Positions 15,507 through 23,518 of a stretch of 33,191 nt of DNA are shown piece by piece. The number at the start of each line of letters is the position of its first letter. Positions within the stretch are counted from its first letter, which is position 1. Origin of the DNA: Azospirillaceae bacterium. Its GTDB lineage: Bacteria > Pseudomonadota > Alphaproteobacteria > Azospirillales > Azospirillaceae. The DNA is taken from assembly GCA_031291675.1 (NCBI GenBank), contig JARLIO010000047.1, forward strand, positions 1 to 33,191, in the 5' to 3' direction. The notes beneath the pieces are model-generated. The model saw only the letters and a program-made list of their open reading frames with translations, was not told the origin of the DNA and did not search any database. The position numbers and the translations under genes were made by a program.

Positions 15507-16478
15507 ATGGAAAAAGACAACGATTTGGCAGGCGGCCCGTTTGACGGAGGCGACCGTTCCGACGAAGAGGCCGTGCGCGGCATCATCGTCGAGGAGGGCC
15601 CGACCGGCGCTGCAAATCCGCTGGATCCGTCTCTTATCGAAACGATTTCGGTTCAAATGCCGAAACTGCACAAGGCCTTCCAAGCCATTGCGGCCTACGT
15701 CACCGCCTCGCCCGACGAATTCATGCGCAAGTCCCTGCAGGAAATGGCGCGCGCCGTCGCGGTCAGTGAGCCCAGCATCCTGCGGTTTTGCCGGCATTTC
15801 GGGTTCAAGGGGGTCCCCGACTTCCGAATTGCCCTCGCCATGTCGCTGGCTCGCGAAAGAACCATCGGGAACAGTTCTTTCATCGAACCGGCGATCACCG
15901 ACAAGGCGGTTGTCAATCGCAAGATGAAGCGGGCGATCGCGCAGTTCGCGGCCACGCTGACGGTAAGCGACCGGTCGATCATCATCGACTCCGGCTCGAC
16001 GACGCAGCTCTTCGCTGAAAGACTGCGCACCGCCCCCGGTCTGATCATCATGACGACAGGCCTCAACATCGTCGAGACGCTTCGTGGCACCCCGCAGCAC
16101 ACCGTCATGTTGCCCGGCGGAACCGTCCGTTTCGAATCCAACTCCGTCTCCGGGCGGCTCGTCGAGAGCACGCTCGCGAACATGTGTTTCGACACCGTAT
16201 ATCTCGGCGCCGACGCCATCGATCCGGCGCTGGGATTGAGCACCTTCAACGAGGCCGAAGCACATCAGAATGCTGCAATGATCAGTGTCAGTAAAAATGT
16301 CGTCGTTCTCGCCGACTCGACGAAATTCAGGGCGCCGAGACTGCATCGTTTCTGTGAAATCGAACGCATCAATGCGATCGTCACCGACACAGGCCTGAGC
16401 GATGAGCTCGCCAACGCGATAGGCGTACATGGCGTGACGGTTCATCGTGTCCAGCCTTCCGAAGGAGATTATGAATGA
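15507..16478 (+). CDS. Hybrid transcriptional regulator: RpiR-type HTH with DeoR-type sensor domain
   Basis: A 323-residue protein. After an acidic N-terminal tail, residues about 43-115 match the RpiR HTH_6 domain (IAAYVTASPDEF, LQEMARAVAVSEPSILRFCRHFGFKG, FRIAL). Instead of the SIS domain that RpiR proteins carry, residues about 138-305 are a DeoRC sensor: KRAIAQFAATL, IIDSGSTTQLFAERL, MTTGLNIVETL, MLPGGTVRFES, VYLGADAID, ADSTKF. The protein should therefore bind DNA as RpiR proteins do and sense a phosphosugar as DeoR proteins do. ATG 15507 is chosen over GTG 15501 (GAGAGG lies upstream of both). The stop overlaps the AgaS-ROK start (ATGA 16475-16478), which points to control of the amino-sugar genes around it. 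Confidence 0.88.
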   Translation: MEKDNDLAGGPFDGGDRSDEEAVRGIIVEEGPTGAANPLDPSLIETISVQMPKLHKAFQAIAAYVTASPDEFMRKSLQEMARAVAVSEPSILRFCRHFGFKGVPDFRIALAMSLARERTIGNSSFIEPAITDKAVVNRKMKRAIAQFAATLTVSDRSIIIDSGSTTQLFAERLRTAPGLIIMTTGLNIVETLRGTPQHTVMLPGGTVRFESNSVSGRLVESTLANMCFDTVYLGADAIDPALGLSTFNEAEAHQNAAMISVSKNVVVLADSTKFRAPRLHRFCEIERINAIVTDTGLSDELANAIGVHGVTVHRVQPSEGDYE

Positions 16479-18535
16479 ACACAGCAGCATCCGGGCTTGA
16501 CGGCGTCGCGCGCTGGGCCACGACCGGGGAAATCAAGCAGCAGCCGGCGGTTTGGCGCGCCTTCGCGCCGCGGATCGAGGTCATCGCTGCCGAAATCAAG
16601 TCCTGGCGGGCGACGCGCGATCATGACGAGGTTTGGTTCTGTGGTGCGGGCTCATCCGCCTTCATCGGCGAGACCCTTGCCGCGCATCTCAATCGCGCGC
16701 CCGGACCGGCCATCTACCGTGCGGTGCCGACGACCGACATCGTGTCCTCGCCCACGCACTATCTCCGGCCCGGGCTGAAGCTGCTGGTCGTCCTGTTCGG
16801 ACGAAGCGGGAACAGCTCCGAAAGCATCGGCGTCCTGAACCTTCTGGCCGAACACGCGCCCGAAGCCGACCGGCTGCACATCACCTGCAACGCCGACAGC
16901 GCCTTGGGGCAATCGGTCGTCACGGAACCCGGGGAACTGCGGACGATCATTCTTCCGCCGCAAACCAACGACACCGGTTTTGCGATGACCTCCAGCTACT
17001 CGACGATGTTGCTGACGGCGCTTGCCTGTTTCGATCCCGCACCGCCGGCGGGCGTCTCGGAACTCTTCGAGGGTCTCGCCGCCGCGGCCGACGCGATCAT
17101 CGAACGCGGCTTCGCGCAATTGCCGGCGCGCGCGCTTCCCAAGCGCGCCGTCTTTCTGGGTGCCGGCCCCATGACCGGGTCCGCACGCGAAAGCGCCCTC
17201 AAAGTCATGGAACTGACGGCGGGTACGATTGCCGCATTGTGGGATGCGCCGCTCGGCTTCCGCCACGGCCCCAAAGCGTTCGTCAAGGAAGAAACAACCG
17301 TCTTCGTCTTCCTTTCGCCCGATCCCCATGCCCTTCCCTATACGATAGACCTCGCGAACGAAATCGCCGCACAGTTCGGTGCGGACGCCGCCGTGCGTGT
17401 CGGTGATGCCTCGGCCGGCGCGGACATCGAAGTGCCGAGTGTTGGCAACGATGCGTGGGGATCGGTCCTCTTCGTGCTTGTCGCGCAGATGCTGGCGGTC
17501 ATCTGGTCGGACCGGCTCCGCTTCAACGTCGATGATCCGTTCCGGGGCCGGAACCTGACCCGCGTGGTCGCCAATGTGAAGCTGTACCCTTTGCCGTCCA
17601 GCCGGCCGAAGCTGACCGGGGCGATCGATCTCGGCGGTTCGAAGATCGAGACCTGCCTGTTCGACGCCAAATTTGTTGAACAGCAGAAGCGGCGGGTGGC
17701 GACCCCTCTCGACAGCTATGCAGCGCTGCTCGACGCGTTGGCTGACGAAGCCCGCTGGTTGGAGACATTGGCCGGCAGTCCTTTGCCCATCGGCATTGGG
17801 ATGCCGGGGTTGGTCGAACAAGTCACCGGGGTGTGCACGGCGGCGAATCTACCCACCACGGGACACCGGCTCGGCGCCGACCTGGCCCAACGCCTGGGGC
17901 GACCGGTGTCGGTCGAGAATGACTGCAAATGTTTCGCGCTCTCCGAGGCGACCGGCGGAGCGGGCTCGGGTTATCGCACCATGTTCGGGATGATCCTCGG
18001 CACCGGCGTCGGCGGCGGGGTCTGTGTCGATGGCAAACTCGTCATGGGTCGCAATGGACTGCCCGGAGAGGTCGGCCACATGGGGATCCCTGCGGATCTG
18101 ATCAACCGGTATCGGTTGCCCGTGGTTTCCTGTGGCTGCGGCCGGACCGGATGCTATGAAACGTTGGTCGCTGGTCCTGGCATGAGCCGGATCGCCCTGC
18201 ATCTCACCGGACACGCCGCGGAACCGGCCGAAATCGCCGCCGGCGTGGCCTCGGGTGACCCGGCGCTGGGTCAGGTCTTCGATGTCTGGCTCGAGCTTCT
18301 CGCGGAGTTGCTCCACACGGTCCAGCTTACCATCGATGCCGACTGCGTCGTGTTCGGGGGCGGGCTTTCGCGCATCGAGGGTCTCGCGGATCGGATCAAG
18401 GCCATATTCCCCCATCATCGATTGCCGGGTCTCCGTGATCCGGAGTTCCTGTCCGCCCGGTTTGGCGACGCCAGCGGTGTCCGTGGCGCGGCCATTCTCG
18501 CGTGCGGCGCCACCGGCGGGAGGATCGTCCAATGA
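16475..18535 (+). CDS. Fusion of AgaS-type SIS deaminase/isomerase and ROK-family kinase
   Basis: A 686-residue two-enzyme protein. Residues about 40-370 are an AgaS-type double SIS domain: GAGSSAFIGE, FGRSGNSSES, FAMTSSYSTM, LGAGPMTGSARESALKVMEL and DAPLGFRHGPKAFV. In Aga pathways AgaS converts galactosamine 6-phosphate to tagatose 6-phosphate and ammonia. Residues about 380-686 are a ROK kinase: AIDLGGSKIE ATP motif, GIGMPGLV, VENDCKCFAL, GTGVGGGV, GEVGH, and the zinc motif CGCGRTGCYE. ROK members phosphorylate N-acetylhexosamines. GAAGGAG precedes the ATG. The fusion puts the first and third pathway steps in one chain; the deacetylase that acts between them is two genes downstream. Confidence 0.9.
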   Translation: MNTAASGLDGVARWATTGEIKQQPAVWRAFAPRIEVIAAEIKSWRATRDHDEVWFCGAGSSAFIGETLAAHLNRAPGPAIYRAVPTTDIVSSPTHYLRPGLKLLVVLFGRSGNSSESIGVLNLLAEHAPEADRLHITCNADSALGQSVVTEPGELRTIILPPQTNDTGFAMTSSYSTMLLTALACFDPAPPAGVSELFEGLAAAADAIIERGFAQLPARALPKRAVFLGAGPMTGSARESALKVMELTAGTIAALWDAPLGFRHGPKAFVKEETTVFVFLSPDPHALPYTIDLANEIAAQFGADAAVRVGDASAGADIEVPSVGNDAWGSVLFVLVAQMLAVIWSDRLRFNVDDPFRGRNLTRVVANVKLYPLPSSRPKLTGAIDLGGSKIETCLFDAKFVEQQKRRVATPLDSYAALLDALADEARWLETLAGSPLPIGIGMPGLVEQVTGVCTAANLPTTGHRLGADLAQRLGRPVSVENDCKCFALSEATGGAGSGYRTMFGMILGTGVGGGVCVDGKLVMGRNGLPGEVGHMGIPADLINRYRLPVVSCGCGRTGCYETLVAGPGMSRIALHLTGHAAEPAEIAAGVASGDPALGQVFDVWLELLAELLHTVQLTIDADCVVFGGGLSRIEGLADRIKAIFPHHRLPGLRDPEFLSARFGDASGVRGAAILACGATGGRIVQ

Positions 18536-19830
18536 GAGAACTCAGGGAACTTATCGCGCGCAATTTGGCCGGTTCGGCGGAGGCGATGCCGTCGGTCTGC
18601 TCGGCGCATCCCGATGTCCTGGCCGCGGCCATCCTGCTCGCCAAAGAAGCCGGCGTGCCGTTGCTGGTCGAGGCGACCAGCAATCAGGTGAACCAGTTCG
18701 GCGGCTACACCGGCTTGAATCCGGCCGGTTTCATCGCGTTTGTGAACGCGATTCGGGCCCGGATCGGTGCCGCGGAGACCACGGTCCTGTTCGGCGGCGA
18801 CCATCTCGGGCCGCAGGTCTGGCGGGCGCGGCCGGCGGACGAGGCCATGGCGATGGCGCGCGACCTGGTCGCCGCCTTTGTCGGCGCCGGCTTCACGAAG
18901 ATTCACCTGGACTGTTCCGAAGGCTGCGCGGGCGAACCGGCACAGGTGGCCGACGCGGTCAGCGCCGCCCGATCGGCCGAGCTTGCGGCGATTTGCGAGG
19001 CCACCGCCGCTGATCCTGAAGCGGTCACCTACATGTTCGGCACCGAAGTGCCGCCGCCGGGCGGCGTACGCGCCGAGGACGGCACCCACAAGGTCGTTCC
19101 CACCACACCAGAGAGCGCACGCGCCACCATCGCGGTGCATCGCCAGGCCTTCGCGGCGTTGGGACTGGAGAACAGCGCCTGGTCCCGCGCCGCCGGATTG
19201 GTGGTGCAGCCCGGTCTGGAGTTTGCGCCGGACTACATCGAGCGGTTCGACGTCGATGCTCCCGACCGGTTGTCGGCCGTGCTCGACGCGCACCCCGGCC
19301 TGTCCTTTGAAGCCCACTCGACCGATTATCAAGCGCCCGACGTCTTTCCCGCGCTGGCACGGCGCCATTTTGCGGTGCTCAAGGTCGGTCCGGCACTGAC
19401 ACACGCCTACCGCCGGGCGGTTTTCGGGCTCGATGCGATCGCGACCTGGGTCGTTCCCAGCTTCCAGCGCATTTCCGTCACGACAACGATGGAAACGCTG
19501 ATGCTGGAAAACCCGTCCTATTGGACGAAACACTACACGGGGGACGTCGCCGAATTGCATCTTCTGCGCCACTTCAGCTACGCCGATCGCATCCGGTATT
19601 ACTGGCAACAGCCCGCCGCGGTCGAAGCGGTGGACCGGCTGCTGTCGGCTCTCAGCGGCCGAAAGCTGCCTCAGCCGATCCTCGAGCAGTATTTCACGTC
19701 GTCGGTGATCGAGAGGGCCAACGCGCTTCTGGCGAAGGGTTTTGAACAAGACCTCACTCGGGCGCTGATCCATGCCCAGATTCAAACGGCGCTGCTGCCC
19801 TACTTCGCCTGCTACGGGGTCAAGGGGTGA
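18532..19830 (+). CDS. agaZ: AgaZ/GatZ/KbaZ-like tagatose-bisphosphate aldolase non-catalytic subunit or tagatose-6-P kinase
   Basis: A 432-residue protein of the D-tagatose-bisphosphate aldolase class II non-catalytic subunit family. Recognisable segments are VCSAHPDVLAAA, PLLVEATSNQVNQFGGYTG, FGGDHLGPQVW, IHLDCSEGCAG, FGTEVPPPGG, FEAHSTDYQ and LKVGPALTHAYR. In enterobacteria GatZ/KbaZ supports the GatY/KbaY aldolase; in some other proteobacteria a stand-alone AgaZ has been proposed as the tagatose-6-phosphate kinase. No GatY/KbaY partner lies in this window, which favours the second role or a partner elsewhere. The ATG overlaps the preceding stop by ATGA, and GGGAGG lies about 8 bases upstream. 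Confidence 0.88.
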   Translation: MRELRELIARNLAGSAEAMPSVCSAHPDVLAAAILLAKEAGVPLLVEATSNQVNQFGGYTGLNPAGFIAFVNAIRARIGAAETTVLFGGDHLGPQVWRARPADEAMAMARDLVAAFVGAGFTKIHLDCSEGCAGEPAQVADAVSAARSAELAAICEATAADPEAVTYMFGTEVPPPGGVRAEDGTHKVVPTTPESARATIAVHRQAFAALGLENSAWSRAAGLVVQPGLEFAPDYIERFDVDAPDRLSAVLDAHPGLSFEAHSTDYQAPDVFPALARRHFAVLKVGPALTHAYRRAVFGLDAIATWVVPSFQRISVTTTMETLMLENPSYWTKHYTGDVAELHLLRHFSYADRIRYYWQQPAAVEAVDRLLSALSGRKLPQPILEQYFTSSVIERANALLAKGFEQDLTRALIHAQIQTALLPYFACYGVKG

Positions 19831-21005
19831 GCGTGCTGCAGGCAATTGGCCAACAGCCACCCTTCGATCTCACCGAAACCGAGGATTGGTGGCTGGTTCC
19901 GGCGCAATTGTTCGACGGCCGGGCGTTGCTCGCCGGTGCCGCTCTGCGGGTCAGCGGCGGCCGTGTGAGGGGCGTATTCACGTCCCATCCGGTGCCGGCC
20001 GACGGGAATCCGGTGTGGCGAACCCGGCATTTGGCCGTGCCGGGCTTCGTCGACTTGCAAATCAACGGCGGTGGCGGTGTTCTCTTCAACAACGCACCGA
20101 CAATCGAGGGTTTGGCGACGATCGGGGTGGCGCATCGTGCGAGCGGAACGACCCGTTTTCTGCCGACGCTCATCACCGACGAGCCCGGCATCCTGGATCG
20201 CGCCGCCCAGGCCGCTATCGCCGCCTTCGGTCGTTTCGGGGTCGCCGGCATCCACCTCGAGGGGCCGCACATCAGCCAGGAGCGCAGAGGCACGCATAAG
20301 GCGGCGTTCATCCGGCCGATCGACGAACACACCTTCGATGTCGTCGGGCGACTCCGGGCGGCCGGACTGCCGGTGCTCATCACCCTGGCGCCGGAATGCG
20401 TCCCACCCGGAACCATCGGACGCCTCTGCGCCCTGGGAACGGTGGTGTCGCTCGGGCATACCGCGGCGTCGAGCGCGGAAGTCCGGGCCGCCATCGCCGA
20501 GGGCGCCCGGTCCGCGACGCATCTGTTCAACGGCATGCCTCCCATGACATCGCGGGATCCGGCTGTCGTCGGAACGGTGCTGGACAGCGATGTCTTCTGC
20601 GGCTTCATCGCCGACGGTCATCACGTCGCCGACACCATGATCCGGATTGCGGTCCGGTCCCGGCCACGGCCCGGTCGCATGGTGCTGGTCTCGGATGCGA
20701 TGCCGACCGTGAACGGACCCAGCGATTTCACGTTGTACGGTGAGACCATTCGCCTGGTCGACGGCAGGCTGGTCAATGAGGCGGGATCCTTGGCGGGGGT
20801 TCACATCGACATGGCGGCGTCGGTACGGCGATTGGTGGATACGGTCGGATTGCCCCTCGAAGACGTCTTAATGATGTCGAGTTCAACACCCGCCACGCTC
20901 ATGGGACTCACGGCAGACGCCGGATCATTCGCTGCCGGCACCCGGGCCGACATCGTGCTTCTCGACCAGGAGATCAAGGTATCAACGGTCATTACGGCCG
21001 TTTAA
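19827..21005 (+). CDS. N-acetylhexosamine-6-phosphate deacetylase (NagA/AgaA family)
   Basis: A 392-residue amidohydrolase. Motifs follow E. coli NagA: PGFVDLQINGGGG (about residues 73-85), metal ligand Glu in HLEGPHIS, His in SLGHTAAS, His in ATHLFNGMPP, ADGHHV, and the catalytic Asp in LVSDAMPT. It removes acetate from GlcNAc-6-P or GalNAc-6-P in the cytoplasm. Its place beside AgaS and AgaZ relatives argues for GalNAc-6-P (AgaA). The start is GTG, overlapping the upstream stop (GTGA). It is the last gene of the operon, followed by a terminator at 21026-21058. Confidence 0.92.
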   Translation: MSVLQAIGQQPPFDLTETEDWWLVPAQLFDGRALLAGAALRVSGGRVRGVFTSHPVPADGNPVWRTRHLAVPGFVDLQINGGGGVLFNNAPTIEGLATIGVAHRASGTTRFLPTLITDEPGILDRAAQAAIAAFGRFGVAGIHLEGPHISQERRGTHKAAFIRPIDEHTFDVVGRLRAAGLPVLITLAPECVPPGTIGRLCALGTVVSLGHTAASSAEVRAAIAEGARSATHLFNGMPPMTSRDPAVVGTVLDSDVFCGFIADGHHVADTMIRIAVRSRPRPGRMVLVSDAMPTVNGPSDFTLYGETIRLVDGRLVNEAGSLAGVHIDMAASVRRLVDTVGLPLEDVLMMSSSTPATLMGLTADAGSFAAGTRADIVLLDQEIKVSTVITAV

Positions 21006-21025
21006 CCCGAAATTTGTCGTGTCTG

Positions 21026-21058
21026 CGTCGTCAGGGTCCTGATCCGACGTCGTTTTTT
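21026..21058 (+). terminator. Rho-independent terminator after the aga-like operon
   Basis: CGTCG-TCAGG, a GT turn, CCTGA, a TC bulge and CGACG form a bulged 10-bp stem (21026-21049), followed by T6 at 21053-21058. It lies 20 bases past the deacetylase stop. Confidence 0.7.
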
Positions 21059-21168
21059 GCTGGCTTTCGTGTTTCAGTCACGGGACACGGGCGGCGTCGA
21101 GCCCCTGACGAGCGATCGTTTCGCCCTTGTCCTGTCCGGCGGCCTCCACCATCGTCACCAGCCGTTGT

Positions 21169-21323
21169 CATTTTGGCTGTCGGCCCGCGGGCTGCCGCCC
21201 GCACCCGCTCGGGGTGAACCCCGAATCCCCCTCTATTTTGACAAAAACAAAGAGGTCTGGGGCATGGCCCCCCCCGTTGGGTTTGGTGTTTGGGCGAAAG
21301 CCCAACGCATCGTCGCCAAAATG
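21169..21323 (+). repeat. Dispersed structured repeat, copy B
   Basis: This 155-bp element is bounded by CATTTTGGC (21169-21177) and GCCAAAATG (21315-21323). The left flank CAGCCGTTGT is shared with copy C. Internal hairpins are GCCCGCGGGC, CGGGG-TGAA-CCCCG, GGGGC-ATG-GCCCC and TTGGGC-GAAA-GCCCAA (a GNRA tetraloop). It lies just past the terminator of the aga-like operon. Of the 460-bp gap 21006-21465 it fills the middle; 21324-21465 holds a short tandem CGGCCGACT doublet and nothing else I can identify. Confidence 0.85.
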
Positions 21324-21465
21324 AGAACCGGTGCAGGGTCATGCCGGCATTTCAGTCGACACGGCCGACTCGGCCGACTCGATTCCGGTGTCTTCGCTGG
21401 GGACATTGCGCCTGCCTAATCATGGAAGTCCTGTTGGATGCCTGCGCGGGCCGCGCCAAGCGCAG

Positions 21466-22068
21466 TCACCTCCGAAAGCCGTCAACCGCCAGTGCCCGGG
21501 CCGAGGATGCTTTTCGACGCATGATCTTCAGCGATCCGTTTTCGGGATCATCGTACATCTGGTGAATCGCCTCGCGACTGGGGAACTGCTCGATCAGTAT
21601 CCGTTGCGGCCGCCAATTGCCTTCGATCACGTCATACCGGTCGCTGCGAACGAGAAACGCCCCACCATGTTTCTGGACCATATGGTTGGCAGCCTCGAAT
21701 TGCTTCATCAGCTCCGGATCGAACACGGTCATGTCGATCACGAAATACGCGCCATCCGCGCGCGTGCTGGGAACGCCTTCGACGGCAATCGCATTGGCGA
21801 CGGCGCCCGGCACGGCCTGACGCGCTTTCTTCGCCGGCTGGAACTCGGGATCATTGTAGAATTGGTGGATGGCCTCAAGGCTCGGATATTCGAGGATCAC
21901 CAGCCGACGCGGTCGCCAGTCGCCCTCGATCACATCGTAATCGTCGGCTCCGGCCCGAGTCAGAGCCTTGGCTCCGTGCTTCTTGAGCAAAGGATTTGCC
22001 GCAACTTCGTATTCCGCGAGTTTCTGCGGGTCTGGCACGTTAAGGTCGATCACGAAATAGGCTGTCAT
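21466..22068 (-). CDS. Tandem DUF1330 protein
   Basis: A 200-residue protein made of two DUF1330 units, about residues 1-98 and 104-200. Each starts with a AYFVID strand and contains YDVIEG(D/N)WRP(R/Q)R, then an aromatic-acidic EAIHQ(F/M)Y(N/D)DPE helix. DUF1330 proteins are usually single domains of about 95 residues in the dimeric ferredoxin-like (Dabb-like) fold, so this duplication may form the dimer within one chain. The molecular function is unknown. It lies 33 bp after the FAD oxidoreductase gene on the same strand with GGGAGA before its ATG, so the two are probably one operon. Confidence 0.88.
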   Translation of the reverse strand: MTAYFVIDLNVPDPQKLAEYEVAANPLLKKHGAKALTRAGADDYDVIEGDWRPRRLVILEYPSLEAIHQFYNDPEFQPAKKARQAVPGAVANAIAVEGVPSTRADGAYFVIDMTVFDPELMKQFEAANHMVQKHGGAFLVRSDRYDVIEGNWRPQRILIEQFPSREAIHQMYDDPENGSLKIMRRKASSARALAVDGFRR

Positions 22069-22101
22069 CGTCTTTCTCCCGAGAATATTGCCAGTCCGGC
22101 G

Positions 22102-23394
22102 CTACGAGCCGATCCGGACGATCGGCATGGCGGCGAGGTCGCTGGTCGTGATCAGCGCACCTTGGTCGCGCAAAACTGTTTGGATGCTCCCTGCATCCGC
22201 AACGCCGGTATCGGCGAACCGCGCCGCCGCGACGCCGGCAGCCTGGCCGGTGGCGAAGGCCGTCCCCATGACCCGAAGGCTGGCCCCCGCTCGCTGGTCG
22301 CCATCGGCGGTGCGTCCAGCCGCAAAAAGATTGGGCGTGTCCCGGCTGATCAAGCACCCGAGTGGAATCTCATACGCGCCCCCATCCGGCGGTGCCGTGA
22401 AGCGGCTCGCGTAAGTTTTCCGGTCATGCCATTCGACACCCCAGGCGCCGAGCGCGACGCCGTCGTCGCGCGTCCGCCCCTCGCAGACAGACTGCCAGGT
22501 CAGCGGATCGACCGCGTCGATGTGACGCGATTCGCGTGTTCCGAACTCAGGTCCGGTCGTCGCGATATAGGCCTTGGAACAGCCGGGCAGGCCGCGCAGA
22601 ATCTCAAGATAAGCCCAGGCCTGTTCGCGACCACGCGCCTCGGCCCGGCTCAGACTGTGCCCGTCGCGCGGGTCGTAATCCTCGGACGCGAGATAGCAGC
22701 AGAGATCGCCGGAGAAAGGCAGACGCGCGAGCACGCTCGTCGTCTTGCTCAGGGGTCTTGCGCCACGCGCCTGCGCGCTGGTGATCGCGGCCTCGAAGGC
22801 TTCGGGGATGATCGCCGCATTCGGATCGATGCCGCCAAACCGGATGCCAAGCGTGCCGAGATTGACCGCCCCGTGATTGCCATATCGTGTCGAGGCGCCG
22901 GCAAGGAAAGCGAGATCACAATCGCCTGTCGCATCGACGAAAGCCGCCGCTTCGAGGATGTGCGCGCCGCCATGATCGCAAAACGTCAGGCTGCGGATCC
23001 GGTCGCCATCGCGGATGGCGTCGCTCACGAAGGCATGGAGCAGGACATCCACGCCCGCTTCGGCGCAGAGCGCGTCGAGCGACAACTTGACCGCCTCGGG
23101 ATCGAACACGACGAAGACGCCGCGGTGACGGATCGGCGGCGTCACGGCGCCGAGTGTCCGCAACTTTGTCAGAAGCGCATCCGCGACGCCACGGACGGCC
23201 TGACGCGGTTCATGGCCCAGCGTGTAGAGGCCGCAATAGGTGAGGACGTTCCGCATGGTCGCGGCGCCGCCGAGACATCCGGCGCTTTCGACCAGGGCGG
23301 TGCGCGCTCCCGCGCGCGCGGCGCCGATTGCCGCGGCGACCCCTGCGCTGCCGCCTCCCGCGATCACGACGTCGTATCTCTCCCGTCGCGCCAT
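22102..23394 (-). CDS. FAD-dependent oxidoreductase (FAD_oxidored family)
   Basis: A 430-residue flavoprotein. The N-terminal dinucleotide fold VVIAGGGSAGVAAAIGAARA ends its second strand in the ribose-binding Glu of ALVES, followed by GCLGGAAT. A second FAD-contact segment is VDATGDCDLAF, and the C-terminal signature is LFAAGRTADGD followed by GTAFATGQAAG. Members are uncharacterised or linked to sugar and aromatic metabolism; the substrate is unknown. The start at 23394 (MARRER) has GGAGG five bases upstream. An open frame 38 codons longer reaches into the TetR operator and was rejected. It is divergent from the TetR gene, its likely regulator. Confidence 0.88.
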   Translation of the reverse strand: MARRERYDVVIAGGGSAGVAAAIGAARAGARTALVESAGCLGGAATMRNVLTYCGLYTLGHEPRQAVRGVADALLTKLRTLGAVTPPIRHRGVFVVFDPEAVKLSLDALCAEAGVDVLLHAFVSDAIRDGDRIRSLTFCDHGGAHILEAAAFVDATGDCDLAFLAGASTRYGNHGAVNLGTLGIRFGGIDPNAAIIPEAFEAAITSAQARGARPLSKTTSVLARLPFSGDLCCYLASEDYDPRDGHSLSRAEARGREQAWAYLEILRGLPGCSKAYIATTGPEFGTRESRHIDAVDPLTWQSVCEGRTRDDGVALGAWGVEWHDRKTYASRFTAPPDGGAYEIPLGCLISRDTPNLFAAGRTADGDQRAGASLRVMGTAFATGQAAGVAAARFADTGVADAGSIQTVLRDQGALITTSDLAAMPIVRIGS

Positions 23395-23479
23395 AAAGCC
23401 TCCAAAAAAAATCGCCCACCGGACGGTACGGCGAGGTTCAGCAATCTCAGGGAACCGACATGTTGAGCGTTCACTAAAG

Positions 23480-23511
23480 ATATTGACCAGACCGACTTGG
23501 CGTGTCAATAT
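23480..23511. promoter_or_regulatory. Inverted repeat in the TetR/oxidoreductase divergent promoter
   Basis: ATATTGAC (23480-23487) and GTCAATAT (23504-23511) form a perfect 8-bp inverted repeat separated by 16 bp, just before the TetR ATG at 23519. It contains TTGACC-type -35 elements on both strands. It is the best candidate operator for autoregulation and for control of the oxidoreductase-DUF1330 operon. Confidence 0.55.
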
Positions 23512-23518
23512 TTATTGA

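Noticed and set aside
21331-23466. 711-codon open frame on the plus strand opposite DUF1330 and the FAD oxidoreductase
   Set aside because: Its translation is Arg/Asp/Gly/His-rich without domains, whereas both minus-strand genes have clear families, ribosome sites and a divergent promoter.
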